This document shows, in pieces, positions 37,274-44,060 of a DNA stretch of 64,000 nt; positions within the stretch are counted from its first letter, which is position 1; each line of letters begins with the position of its first letter. The DNA is taken from contig NZ_JAHXBF010000047.1 in assembly GCF_020103695.1 (NCBI RefSeq), forward strand, positions 1-64,000, in the 5' to 3' direction. Below the pieces are notes generated by a model. It was not told where the DNA came from. It did no database searches and saw only the letters and a list, made by a program, of their open reading frames with translations. The DNA is from Hyalangium versicolor. GTDB taxonomy: Bacteria > Myxococcota > Myxococcia > Myxococcales > Myxococcaceae. A program made the translations under genes and the position numbers.

Positions 37274-38176
37274 TTAGCACCAATTCATGACGACAACTTT
37301 TAGGTTGGGGTCTAGTTTGAGCAATACGGCTTTGTGAGCAGGGCTTCGCACGCCAACGATAAAGTTATATCCACACTCTTTAGCAAGCCTGTCCTCGCGT
37401 TGCAGTTCCGGTAACTTCACTTTAGCAAGAAAATCCTGGGACCGAGGCGAGTGTATATCGAAATTATCCGTCTTGATGTCCCATAGAGTCCGCGTAACAA
37501 GCACCAGCGCATCGAATTGCTTGCCATTAACGAGCACATCCCAGCCGGGGAAGCTGTTCTGCGGAATGAGGTCGGCGCAGTCGTCGTGCGGGGCATTGCC
37601 GCCCGCGTGCGGAACCGGAACGGGCCTGCATTCCGGGCGCTCGGTGGGATCGGATGGTATGGGCGGGAGCACATCCGGCCCCAAGCCCTTCGGCTTTGGC
37701 TCTTTCTGCGCCACGGGTTCCTTCGCGGGCCGTGTCTGAGTCTTGGGCTTCGCGCGCTCGCGGGATGCGTTCCGCTGATAAGCATCAATCCCCTCTTGGA
37801 TGGCGACTGCGACCACCACCGCGCCAACAACAATCACTGCACCGACGACGATCTCGGGCGCGGCGAAGATACAGAGGGCGACGACTGCGGGAGCCGTTGC
37901 ATCCGCTTGGGCGACGGCGCATTTCTTTGTCACATCCCGGAACCTCATCCTGTCGCGATCTAGAGCGTAAAAGCATCTCTCCGCCAGGATAGGCCATTCG
38001 TTGGAGGCTTCGCGCACGACACACTGCCCATCATCCGTCCAGGGGTACAGCGCCGCACGCTGAAGATTGGCGAGTCTCGGGCTCGGATCCTCGATCTCGC
38101 CCGGGGTCGGCTCCATCGTGGCGCAGGCCGAGAGTAGGAGTAAGAGCAGGGGGGCGATGCACGTTCGGTGAGGCAT
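37274..38176 (-). CDS. Lipoprotein nuclease toxin (DUF6310 / Tox-REase-5-like)
   Basis: A 300-residue lipoprotein: signal peptide ending LLSAC, then a mature domain with a hydrophobic segment (about 96-128, AAPEIVVGAVIVVGAVVVAVA), a Lys/Pro-rich linker (138-165) and a C-terminal toxin domain. That domain contains GWDVLVNGKQFDAL, LWDIKTDNFD, RLAKECGYNFIVGV and ends LKVVVMNWC, typical of the DUF6310/Tox-REase-5 group with a PD-(D/E)xK-type D...D-x-K core. It is followed at once by an Imm52 gene. The anchor-plus-toxin layout matches myxobacterial SitA-like toxins that pass between kin cells by outer-membrane exchange; this is inference. GTG 38182 is an alternative start. Confidence 0.8.
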   Translation of the reverse strand: MPHRTCIAPLLLLLLSACATMEPTPGEIEDPSPRLANLQRAALYPWTDDGQCVVREASNEWPILAERCFYALDRDRMRFRDVTKKCAVAQADATAPAVVALCIFAAPEIVVGAVIVVGAVVVAVAIQEGIDAYQRNASRERAKPKTQTRPAKEPVAQKEPKPKGLGPDVLPPIPSDPTERPECRPVPVPHAGGNAPHDDCADLIPQNSFPGWDVLVNGKQFDALVLVTRTLWDIKTDNFDIHSPRSQDFLAKVKLPELQREDRLAKECGYNFIVGVRSPAHKAVLLKLDPNLKVVVMNWC

Positions 38177-38274
38177 GGCCACGTTCTTTCAATCACGCGC
38201 GGGAATTGACACCTGGGGTTGAGTCTCAACCATAGAGGACTCGCGGTGAAGGCCCTTGGAGCCCCGTTGCGCTG

Positions 38275-38433
38275 CTAGCGATACACCTTTCCGCCCCAGA
38301 TGAACGCGCCCCCGACGAGCGGCACGCTGTAGGCCGCGACGTGCCCGGTGGGCAGCAGATACGCGACGAGCAGCGCGTTTTCCCAATCCCCCGAGTGCCC
38401 CTTCATCCAGTCGGGATCCAGCGTGCGGCCCGT
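38275..38433 (-). pseudogene. C-terminal fragment of an unidentified protein
   Basis: On the minus strand this stretch reads as a well-behaved coding tail, 'DWMKGHSGDWENALLVAY...GAFIWGGKVYR' then TAG, but has no plausible start of its own. Its 5' side abuts the recombinase fragment at about 38430, so it was probably truncated by insertion or rearrangement. The source family is not recognised. Confidence 0.5.
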
Positions 38434-38878
38434 TCAGATCCTCGACGATCACCTGCTACCGTTCTTCGGAGACATGGCGCTCGAAAGCATCGGCCCCGCT
38501 GAGATCGAAGACTTCAAGGCGGCGATGCGTAAGAAGCGGTCGGCGGCTCGCGCCCGGAAAGAAGCCCCTACACCGGCAGCCCTTCGGAAGCGCGTCGACG
38601 TCCTGCCGAAGCCCCTGAGCCTCAAGACGATCAACAACGTGCTGTCGGCTTTGAGCAAGCTGCTGAACCTCGCTGAAGAGCAGAAGGTCATCCAGCAGGC
38701 CCCGCGCGTGAAGCTCATTCAGGAACTCATGGGGCACGCGACGATCGAGATGACCGAGCGCTACGCCCACCTGCGCCCCGACACCCGGCGAGAGGCGGTC
38801 GGTGTTCTCGACCTGCCTCTTGCGCCGGCACGCAACACTGACGCAACACGGATGGAAGGAGCTGCTAACCACCCGTGA
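38430..38878 (+). pseudogene. Tyrosine recombinase (phage-type integrase) remnant
   Basis: The first part is a SAM-like core-binding domain (ILDDHLLPFFGDMALESIGPAEIEDFKAAM...INNVLSALSKLLNLAEE). It jumps within 10 residues to the end of the catalytic domain, LIQELMGHATIEMTERYAHL, which carries the HxxR-box histidine region and the catalytic Tyr. About 120-150 residues with the catalytic Arg and Lys are missing in between, and the N-terminus is also absent. It is therefore a defective integrase. A tmRNA/tRNA-like 3' end lies 16 nt downstream, as expected for an island integrase beside its attachment site. Confidence 0.82.
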
Positions 38879-38894
38879 TCACGCCGTAAAAATG

Positions 38895-38927
38895 TGGAGG
38901 CGGCGGGAATCGAACCCGCCGCCTCCA
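38895..38927 (-). other. tmRNA/tRNA-Ala-like 3' end, probable att site (copy 1)
   Basis: Read on the minus strand it gives a perfect T-arm (GCGGG TTCGATT CCCGC) followed by the acceptor 3' strand CGCCTCC and discriminator A. The U in this acceptor strand would form the G3-U70 pair typical of tmRNA and tRNA-Ala. No D-arm, anticodon arm or mRNA-like region was found upstream, so it is not a complete gene. Its position just after the integrase remnant suggests an att copy left by integration at ssrA or a tRNA gene. Confidence 0.6.
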
Positions 38928-39038
38928 GCGCGGGTCTGCTGTAGCTTGCTCTCATAGGCCCCGATCCCACAAGCAGGCAGGGGCTCCACGGGGGCCCGTG
39001 GGAGGCGGACGGTAGCGTGTGCCCTTCTGAGCATTTCC

Positions 39039-39320
39039 GTGGATCGCATCGCCTGGCTCTACACGCTTCTCAACCCCATCGGGCGGCTCGCCGCCGTGCG
39101 AGCGGGGCTCCAGCGGCTCCTGCAGAAAGGGGACGCAGAGAGCATCAAGGAGGCGTGCGATTTTGCGCAAGAGTTCATCTTGCAGCTCGAAAATACAATC
39201 GTCGAAGGGGGGTTCTTGCAGGAGACCTACCGCTTTGACTCCACCCTCGTCGAGACCATGCCCGCCTTCACGCCGGAGGAGGAGAGTCTCGGCCGGAGCG
39301 GTGACTTCGCGGACGCCTGA
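39039..39320 (+). CDS. Small hypothetical protein
   Basis: A 93-residue protein starting at GTG. The first 60 residues look helical and amphipathic (LQRLLQKGDAESIKEACDFAQEFILQLENTI), the last 30 are acidic. No family recognised. It lies between the att-like site and a convergent secreted protein gene, and codon use is normal for the window. Confidence 0.5.
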   Translation: MDRIAWLYTLLNPIGRLAAVRAGLQRLLQKGDAESIKEACDFAQEFILQLENTIVEGGFLQETYRFDSTLVETMPAFTPEEESLGRSGDFADA

Positions 39321-39368
39321 GCACCGGGGCCCACCGTCGGGAGGCGGCCCCAGGGGCTCGGGCGTGGT

Positions 39369-40022
39369 TCATGGCACCTGGATGAAGGGACCGCGCCGGA
39401 AGATCTCCCGCACGCGCGCGCGTTGCTCCGCTCCCTCGGCTCCGTCGCCGATGAAGACGATGCGGATGGCCTCGACCTTCTTGTCAAGGCCGTACGACAC
39501 GAAGCAGCGGTAGCCGCCATCACCGAAACCTGCGCTGGAGACAACGCCGAAGGGGATCGTCTGAGCGTCGACGTGTTTCACGTACAGCCCCATGACGAAC
39601 TTCTCGTACCAGCTCTCGCCAGGCTCGGCGGACTTCTCCTGCGGCTGCGGTGTGACCAGGCCATCATCCCTGTATCGACCGTCATCAAAGACGCCCGCCG
39701 TGCCAGAGTCGACGCTCACCTTCAGGCCGGAGTCAGTCCAAAGGATCCGCTCCGGCTTCACCGAGTCGTGCAGGACCATGAGCTCCGCCACCCGGACCCC
39801 AAGCTCCTTCTCGTAAGACCGCCGGATCGCAGCCCGCCACTTACCGCTCTTCGCGGCGAAGACCTTCACCCCGAAGTCGGACGACTTCTCGTAGCCGGGG
39901 TCACTGACCCGGGCCTGACCTGAGGGCAGCTCGAACTCGCCGACCGGTGCCCAGCCGGCCTTGGGCTGCGAGAGCGCGGGAGCACCGAGGAGGCAAAGCG
40001 CCAGACACAAGAAGCGGGACAT
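39369..40022 (-). CDS. Hypothetical exported protein
   Basis: A 217-residue protein with a clear Sec signal (LCLALCLLGAPALSQ, cleavage after about residue 18). The mature part is a mixed alpha/beta domain with two cysteine-poor halves and conserved-looking 'DSGTAGVFDDGRYRDDG' and 'GYRCFVSYGLDKKVEAIRI' strands. I do not recognise the family. Periplasmic or surface location is inferred. Confidence 0.65.
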   Translation of the reverse strand: MSRFLCLALCLLGAPALSQPKAGWAPVGEFELPSGQARVSDPGYEKSSDFGVKVFAAKSGKWRAAIRRSYEKELGVRVAELMVLHDSVKPERILWTDSGLKVSVDSGTAGVFDDGRYRDDGLVTPQPQEKSAEPGESWYEKFVMGLYVKHVDAQTIPFGVVSSAGFGDGGYRCFVSYGLDKKVEAIRIVFIGDGAEGAEQRARVREIFRRGPFIQVP

Positions 40023-40203
40023 GGTGCTGCTTTAAATCCAGGGCGGGTTGTTGTCGATCAAGATGCGCGCATGCGGCGCACCACGTCTACTCCCGACTGA
40101 GTCCGAAGTACGCGCGGGCGGAGCCCTCCAGCCAGGACGTGTCACGCGGCCACGGGTGAGGCGTGGCCGTCGGCCTGTTCCGTCCGTAGGGGCCAGCGAG
40201 TGG

Positions 40204-40226
40204 CACTTCCAACTGAGTTGGAAGTG
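40204..40226. repeat. Perfect inverted repeat
   Basis: Arms of 11 bp (CACTTCCAACT and its complement) with a one-base centre. Too compact for a hairpin terminator because the loop is a single base, so a protein-binding palindrome is more likely. Confidence 0.7.
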
Positions 40227-40401
40227 GAGAGTGGGCACCAGTCCGGGCTGCAACGTCCGCGAACGCGGACGCGTGCTGCCTCACGCGGGGGAACTCACTC
40301 TCGTCGATTCAAGGGTTTGCCGAGACACGTGCGCACGACGTCCCTGGCTGCACCTCCGTATGCTTCCGGAATCTCGACTCTTTTTTCGCGCAGTCTCCCA
40401 A

Positions 40402-40420
40402 CGCGGACGAATCGTCCGCG
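40402..40420. repeat. Perfect inverted repeat
   Basis: Arms of 9 bp (CGCGGACGA and its complement) with a one-base centre, flanked by further CGCGGAC-like words at about 40260 and 40424. Confidence 0.6.
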
Positions 40421-40566
40421 CGCGCGGACTCGCTTGGGAGGCCCGTTCGCGCAAGTGCCTGACTTCGCGAGGTCCGGGCGGTTGGCGCGCGACGTGCTCT
40501 GGGGTCACTCAGCCGCAACGTCAAGCGGCCGGGACGCATGGAGCGTTCCACAGGGGGAAGTACCTC

Positions 40567-41313
40567 ATGTTCGGTCTGTCGAAGTTCAAGGATGTCCGCC
40601 GAGCGGTGGTGGCCAACTCGGCCATCGCCCAGGCCATCCCGCAGGGCACCACGCTGGAGCAGCTGGGCAACGAGCTGCTCGAGCTGACGCGCCAGGAGGG
40701 CAGCACCCATCACCGCATGGGAGTCATCTACAACTACATCGTGGACAAGCGGCTGCCGCAGCAGGCCGGGTACAAGGACGCCAGGGAGTACTTCAGCAAG
40801 AAGCTGGCGGACCTGTCCCAGTCGGCCCTGAGCATGTACGGGGCGATGGCGCGCGTGTTCAGCGAGCCGGTGGCGCGGCGCTTCGGAGTGACGTGCCTGA
40901 ACCTGCTGCTGGTCTACAAGGAGGCGGCGGATCTGGAGCTCAACCCCGAGGAGCCGGGCCCCACGCCCATCGAGGTGCCGGATGAGCAGGGGCAGGTGAC
41001 CACTCTGTCGTTCGGTGCGTGCACTGTGGAGCAGATGCGCCGAGCCATCCAGCGCAAGCGCAAGCCGTCCTCGAGCAAGCCGTTGCCGCCGGAGGCGCTG
41101 GTGCTGGGCGAGCAGTACAGCGAGGCGGTGGCACTGCGCTTCCCGAAGGGCAAGGGGGCCGTGGTGAAGGTGACGGTGCGCAACCAGAAGGGCCAGGCGG
41201 TGGTGGACTTCAAGGGGATTCCCTTGGAGCAGGTGAGCCAGCTGGCCGAGGCGCTCACGGGCGAGCTGCCCGCGGTGAGCGCGCTGCCGAAGCCGCCGGT
41301 GACGGTCGAGTAA
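40567..41313 (+). CDS. Conserved-looking hypothetical protein
   Basis: A 248-residue cytosolic protein. Residues 1-110 are helical (LGNELLELTRQEGSTHHRMGVIYNYIVDKRL...LSQSALSMYGAMARVFSEPVARRFG), reminiscent of DNA-partition or phage accessory helical domains. Residues 165-230 form a beta-rich domain. The ATG at 40567 has GGGGGAA 8 nt upstream; the longer open frame (from 40048) is non-coding in character. I assign no function. Genes of this look in myxobacteria are often near integrated elements, which fits this region. Confidence 0.7.
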   Translation: MFGLSKFKDVRRAVVANSAIAQAIPQGTTLEQLGNELLELTRQEGSTHHRMGVIYNYIVDKRLPQQAGYKDAREYFSKKLADLSQSALSMYGAMARVFSEPVARRFGVTCLNLLLVYKEAADLELNPEEPGPTPIEVPDEQGQVTTLSFGACTVEQMRRAIQRKRKPSSSKPLPPEALVLGEQYSEAVALRFPKGKGAVVKVTVRNQKGQAVVDFKGIPLEQVSQLAEALTGELPAVSALPKPPVTVE

Positions 41314-41490
41314 TTGTCACCGCCTCGTCGAGCTTCATGCCACCATCCTACCCGGGAGCGTCGTCCGCTATCCGCGACGCTTCTTCACGTTCCTGTCACG
41401 AGGCGCTGCGCCCACCGCTGGCATGGCTTCTGCCATGAAGGTACAATTGGCCCCTGTCGTTCTATCCAGACATGGACGAGGAACGTGGGT

Positions 41491-42408
41491 ATGGGCACAG
41501 CCAAGAGTGACAAGAACTTTGAGGAGCTCCCCATCGCCAAGGGGGTTGGCCCGTACAACGTGAATCAGTTCCGAATCCAATTCAGGCTGCCAACCCCCAT
41601 TGTCTTCAAGGGGAGCCGTCGCGAAGAGGCGATCAAGATGGTTGCCAGCGACTTTCTTTCCCTCTTCCCGTTCTACTTCAACGGGACCCATGCGGTCATG
41701 AAGGAGAACGTGGCGAGCGTTGACTGGGGGGACAAGACCTTCTTGACGCAGAAGACCTTGCGCTTCGTGCTTGATGCGAAGGTCAAGGGTTTCAATGCCC
41801 CTGATGCCCATAGCGATTGGGTCTATCTCGTGTGGAAGAACCTGGACAAGTCTGGGTTCAAGGGGTTCGCGGCGCAGACGCTTCGTCGCAAATTCGCTGA
41901 GACCCCCGACTACTTCATGCCGCGGATAGGTAGGGCGGTCAATGTTCTCCATGTCCTGGCGGGTCGGCGGTCATGGATCGTCAGTTGGGCCAATGCATAC
42001 AAGGGCGCCAAAGCGGGCCAGCCCGCACAGTCCAATCAGCGGGCGACTTCGGATGGAACGATATGCGTTCTCGAGACCGCAGCGGTCGAGCGTGATTCGA
42101 GCATGGCGGTTTCGCCGATGGAGTGGTTGCTCGATGCGCGCGATGCCCTGGTCACCATCTGGTGCACCCAGCTCTACAACTACGTCCTCTCTAAGAACCA
42201 TTGGATCAGCGATTTCTCGCCGACAGTCTTCCAGACAGATGACGGAGACAAACTCTGGGTGAAGGATTCGAAGTCACCTTGTTATTACAGGATGAAGTCC
42301 TTCACGAAAGAAGAGGAACTCAGGAAGCATGGTTGGGTGAAGAATCTGCTCGAGATGCATCCGGCACTGGCTGACCAGCTTTCCAGCCCTCAGCTGAAGA
42401 CTGGATGA
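41491..42408 (+). CDS. Hypothetical protein
   Basis: A 305-residue cytosolic protein with lower G/C at third positions than its neighbours, which suggests recent acquisition. The ATG at 41491 is preceded by GAGGAACGTGGGT. The sequence is rich in aromatic residues (MPRIGRAVNVLHVLAGRRSWIVSWANAY) and has no signal peptide, membrane segment or familiar motif. It lies in the mosaic accessory region; a role in a mobile element or defence locus is possible but unsupported. Confidence 0.7.
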   Translation: MGTAKSDKNFEELPIAKGVGPYNVNQFRIQFRLPTPIVFKGSRREEAIKMVASDFLSLFPFYFNGTHAVMKENVASVDWGDKTFLTQKTLRFVLDAKVKGFNAPDAHSDWVYLVWKNLDKSGFKGFAAQTLRRKFAETPDYFMPRIGRAVNVLHVLAGRRSWIVSWANAYKGAKAGQPAQSNQRATSDGTICVLETAAVERDSSMAVSPMEWLLDARDALVTIWCTQLYNYVLSKNHWISDFSPTVFQTDDGDKLWVKDSKSPCYYRMKSFTKEEELRKHGWVKNLLEMHPALADQLSSPQLKTG

Positions 42409-42473
42409 AAAGAACCTCCGCCGGGAGCGCCGCGGCGTCCTATGCTGTCAGCCTCTGGTGGGGGGACCGACGC

Positions 42474-42589
42474 ATGACGACTCGGCTTTTCTGGATCATC
42501 ATCCTGGCCGCCGCTACCAGTGCGTGCCTGGGCTACCGCGCGCCGCCTCGCTTCGTGCGCCTGCCTCCCGACGACCGGCCCAGAGCCCG
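42474..42589 (+). pseudogene. N-terminal stub of a lipoprotein
   Basis: An ATG with a GGGGGGA ribosome-binding site opens a good lipoprotein signal (TTRLFWIIILAAATSAC, Cys17) followed by 'LGYRAPPRFVRLPPDDRP'. After about 38 codons the reading frame turns into low-complexity Arg-rich text, where the IS91-like remnant begins in another frame. It appears to be the 5' end of a lipoprotein gene, perhaps another toxin, cut off by a transposition event. Confidence 0.55.
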
Positions 42590-42832
42590 GCCCAGGCTGC
42601 GAGGGTGGAGTGGACGAAGGAGCGCACGCCGCGATTGGATTGTGCGGGGCTGCTGCGCCGGACGTTCGCTCTGGATGTCTTCGCCAGCTCTGGGTGTGGA
42701 GGCCGCAGGAGGGTGCTGGCATAGCTGACGGCGCCCAGTGGGGTGCGCGCCATTGTGGAGCACCTGGCATTGGCCTCGCGGCCTGCTCGGTTGAGCTCAG
42801 CGCAGGGGCCCCCCAGAGCGAGGGGTGTTGAG
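42590..42832 (+). pseudogene. IS91-like transposase C-terminal remnant
   Basis: The frame reads RLDCAGLLRRTFALDVF, then a C...CGGRRRVLA motif, then TAG (42722-42724), and continues in the same frame with LTAPSGVRAIVEHLALASR. This is the C-terminal tail of Y2-type (IS91-like) transposases as I know them, with Tyr or similar replaced by an amber codon. The N-terminal zinc and catalytic regions are missing. No terminal sequences of the element were recognised. Confidence 0.65.
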
Positions 42833-43002
42833 CCCCAAGCACCCACAGTGACCTGGAAGCCCACCCGCCCCTCAGACAGGGCCCCCATTCCGCCTAGAGT
42901 CAGCGCGAGAGCGGCGAGCCAGGACCTCGTCTCCCCAGTGGCCCCAGCGTCACAGGCCAGGCCTGAAGCTCCATCCCGTCAGGCATTTGGGCGGGTGTTG
43001 GG

Positions 43003-43320
43003 TCAGTCGCCGCTGGGCTTCCAGAGCCCGAGGCGTGCCAGGAACATTCGGACCGACATCCCTTTGGGGCCATGGGGGACCCGCACGCCGACAGGCGAGA
43101 ACAGCTCGTCCGTGCCGCGCAAGACTCGGATCTCGGAGCCCCCCCCTCCCCAGCAGGTGACCCGGTCGTCCTCGATGTCGAGCGACGGCGGATCGTCGCC
43201 GGTCAACTCGATGAGGAGCTCCTCGCCCATGGCCAGCGTGAACTCCGTCCCCCACGGCTCGACACAGAGCGTCCGTGCGCGGTCGCCACTGCGTATCACC
43301 ATGCGATGGACAGGTCTCAT
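43003..43320 (-). CDS. Small hypothetical protein
   Basis: A 105-residue cytosolic protein, ATG at 43320 with CAGGGAA 4-5 nt upstream. It appears as one beta-rich domain (MVIRSGDRARTLCVEPWGTE, EELLIELTGDD, GVRVPHGPKG) and ends in a short helix. No family recognised; size and fold could suit an immunity or accessory protein but nothing supports that directly. Confidence 0.6.
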   Translation of the reverse strand: MRPVHRMVIRSGDRARTLCVEPWGTEFTLAMGEELLIELTGDDPPSLDIEDDRVTCWGGGGSEIRVLRGTDELFSPVGVRVPHGPKGMSVRMFLARLGLWKPSGD

Positions 43321-43354
43321 GATTCCCTGAGCATAGCCCAGGCTCAGCGACAGC

Positions 43355-43492
43355 GAAGGTGGTGAGCCCGGAGAACTCGTGCTGGGGCGCAAACTCGTTG
43401 TCCACGGTGATGCCCGGGTAGCGCAGCGTGTCGTAGACCACCGAGTCCTTGATCACGTTGTCGTGGCCGCCGTAGACCGCGAAGCCGGCTGC
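43355..43492 (-). pseudogene. Beta-helix (mycodextranase-like) gene fragment
   Basis: About 45 codons read AGFAVYGGHDNVIKDSVVYD, then a LRYPGITVDNEF motif, typical of one turn and a half of a right-handed beta-helix glucanase or polysaccharide lyase. There is no start or end. It is fused in frame to the serine-recombinase remnant upstream, at the att-like sequence 43516-43547, so it marks a recombination junction. Confidence 0.5.
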
Positions 43493-43515
43493 CCGCCAGA
43501 TCAGACCTAAGACAG

Positions 43516-43547
43516 TGGAGGCGGCGGCAATCGAAGCCGCCGCTTCC
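43516..43547 (-). other. tmRNA-like 3' end, probable att site (copy 2)
   Basis: About 30 of 32 positions match the copy at 38895-38927. The differences include a G-to-C and a C-to-G change on opposite sides of the T-arm, so the stem is still paired (GCGGC TTCGATT GCCGC), followed by CGCCTCCA. It lies exactly where the serine-recombinase reading frame stops making sense. Confidence 0.55.
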
Positions 43548-43884
43548 TCGAAGGCGTTGACGAGCTTCTGAATGGCCCTACCCTGCTCCTGGCTGGCGAA
43601 GCGCTTCTCCTTGAGCTCGGCGTCGATGCGCTTCAACTCTTCGTCGCGACCCTCGTTGGTTCGGCGCACCGCAGCTTTCACGGCCTTCACGTCCATCGAC
43701 ATCTTCCGCAGTTCGCCGAGAACGAACTTCTCTGCCGCTGGAGCAGGCACGTCGCGGGCCTTGCACGCCTCCCCAACGCTGCGGCTCTTCCGGTTGCACT
43801 TGTAATAGAAGTAGGTGACACCGGTACCGTTGACGCTGGCGTGCGTCATCATCGAGCCGCAGCTGCCGCACCGAATCAGACCTG
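43548..43884 (-). pseudogene. Large serine recombinase C-terminal remnant
   Basis: The frame encodes a recombinase zinc ribbon (LIRCGSCGSMMTHA...YFYYKCNRK...EACKARDVPA) and the coiled-coil segment that follows in large serine recombinases (ELKRIDAELKEKRFASQEQG). The resolvase catalytic domain with its Ser nucleophile and the recombinase domain are missing upstream, where an in-frame stop occurs near 43903. The end runs into the att-like sequence. It is a decayed integrase of a second element. Confidence 0.8.
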
Positions 43885-44060
43885 GAGGCCAGCTTCAGCC
43901 ATGTAGCAGCCTGATTACGGGCCTTTAGGCGGGATGGCGGACAGGCGGCGTGCTAACTTCCAAGAGGGAGGGGTGGAGCCTGCTTCAAGGGACTTCGGCG
44001 GGACTCGGTGACGAGTTGCGGGTGTGGTGATCTTCGAACGCGGGACTCCAAGGAGCAAGC

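Larger units (their letters stand above)
40023..40566. other. Intergenic region with two perfect inverted repeats
   Basis: No credible gene in 544 nt, although a frame remains open through it. Two palindromes stand out: CACTTCCAACT-g-AGTTGGAAGTG at 40204-40226 (11-bp arms) and CGCGGACGA-a-TCGTCCGCG at 40402-40420 (9-bp arms). They could be operators, a terminator for an upstream transcript, or replication/partition-type sites. The RBS GGGGGAA for the gene at 40567 is at its end. Confidence 0.5.

Noticed and set aside
38895..38980. Complete tRNA or tmRNA gene on the minus strand
   Set aside because: Only the T-arm and acceptor 3' strand are visible. No D-arm, anticodon stem, or tag-peptide reading frame could be built upstream.
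40048..40566. N-terminal extension of the gene at 40567
   Set aside because: The extension translates to Arg/Cys-rich noise, contains palindromes, and a good RBS directly precedes the ATG at 40567.
42743..43330. A 195-codon plus-strand open frame
   Set aside because: Its first 30 codons are the tail of the IS91-like remnant and the rest is antisense to the small gene at 43003-43320, with no motif.
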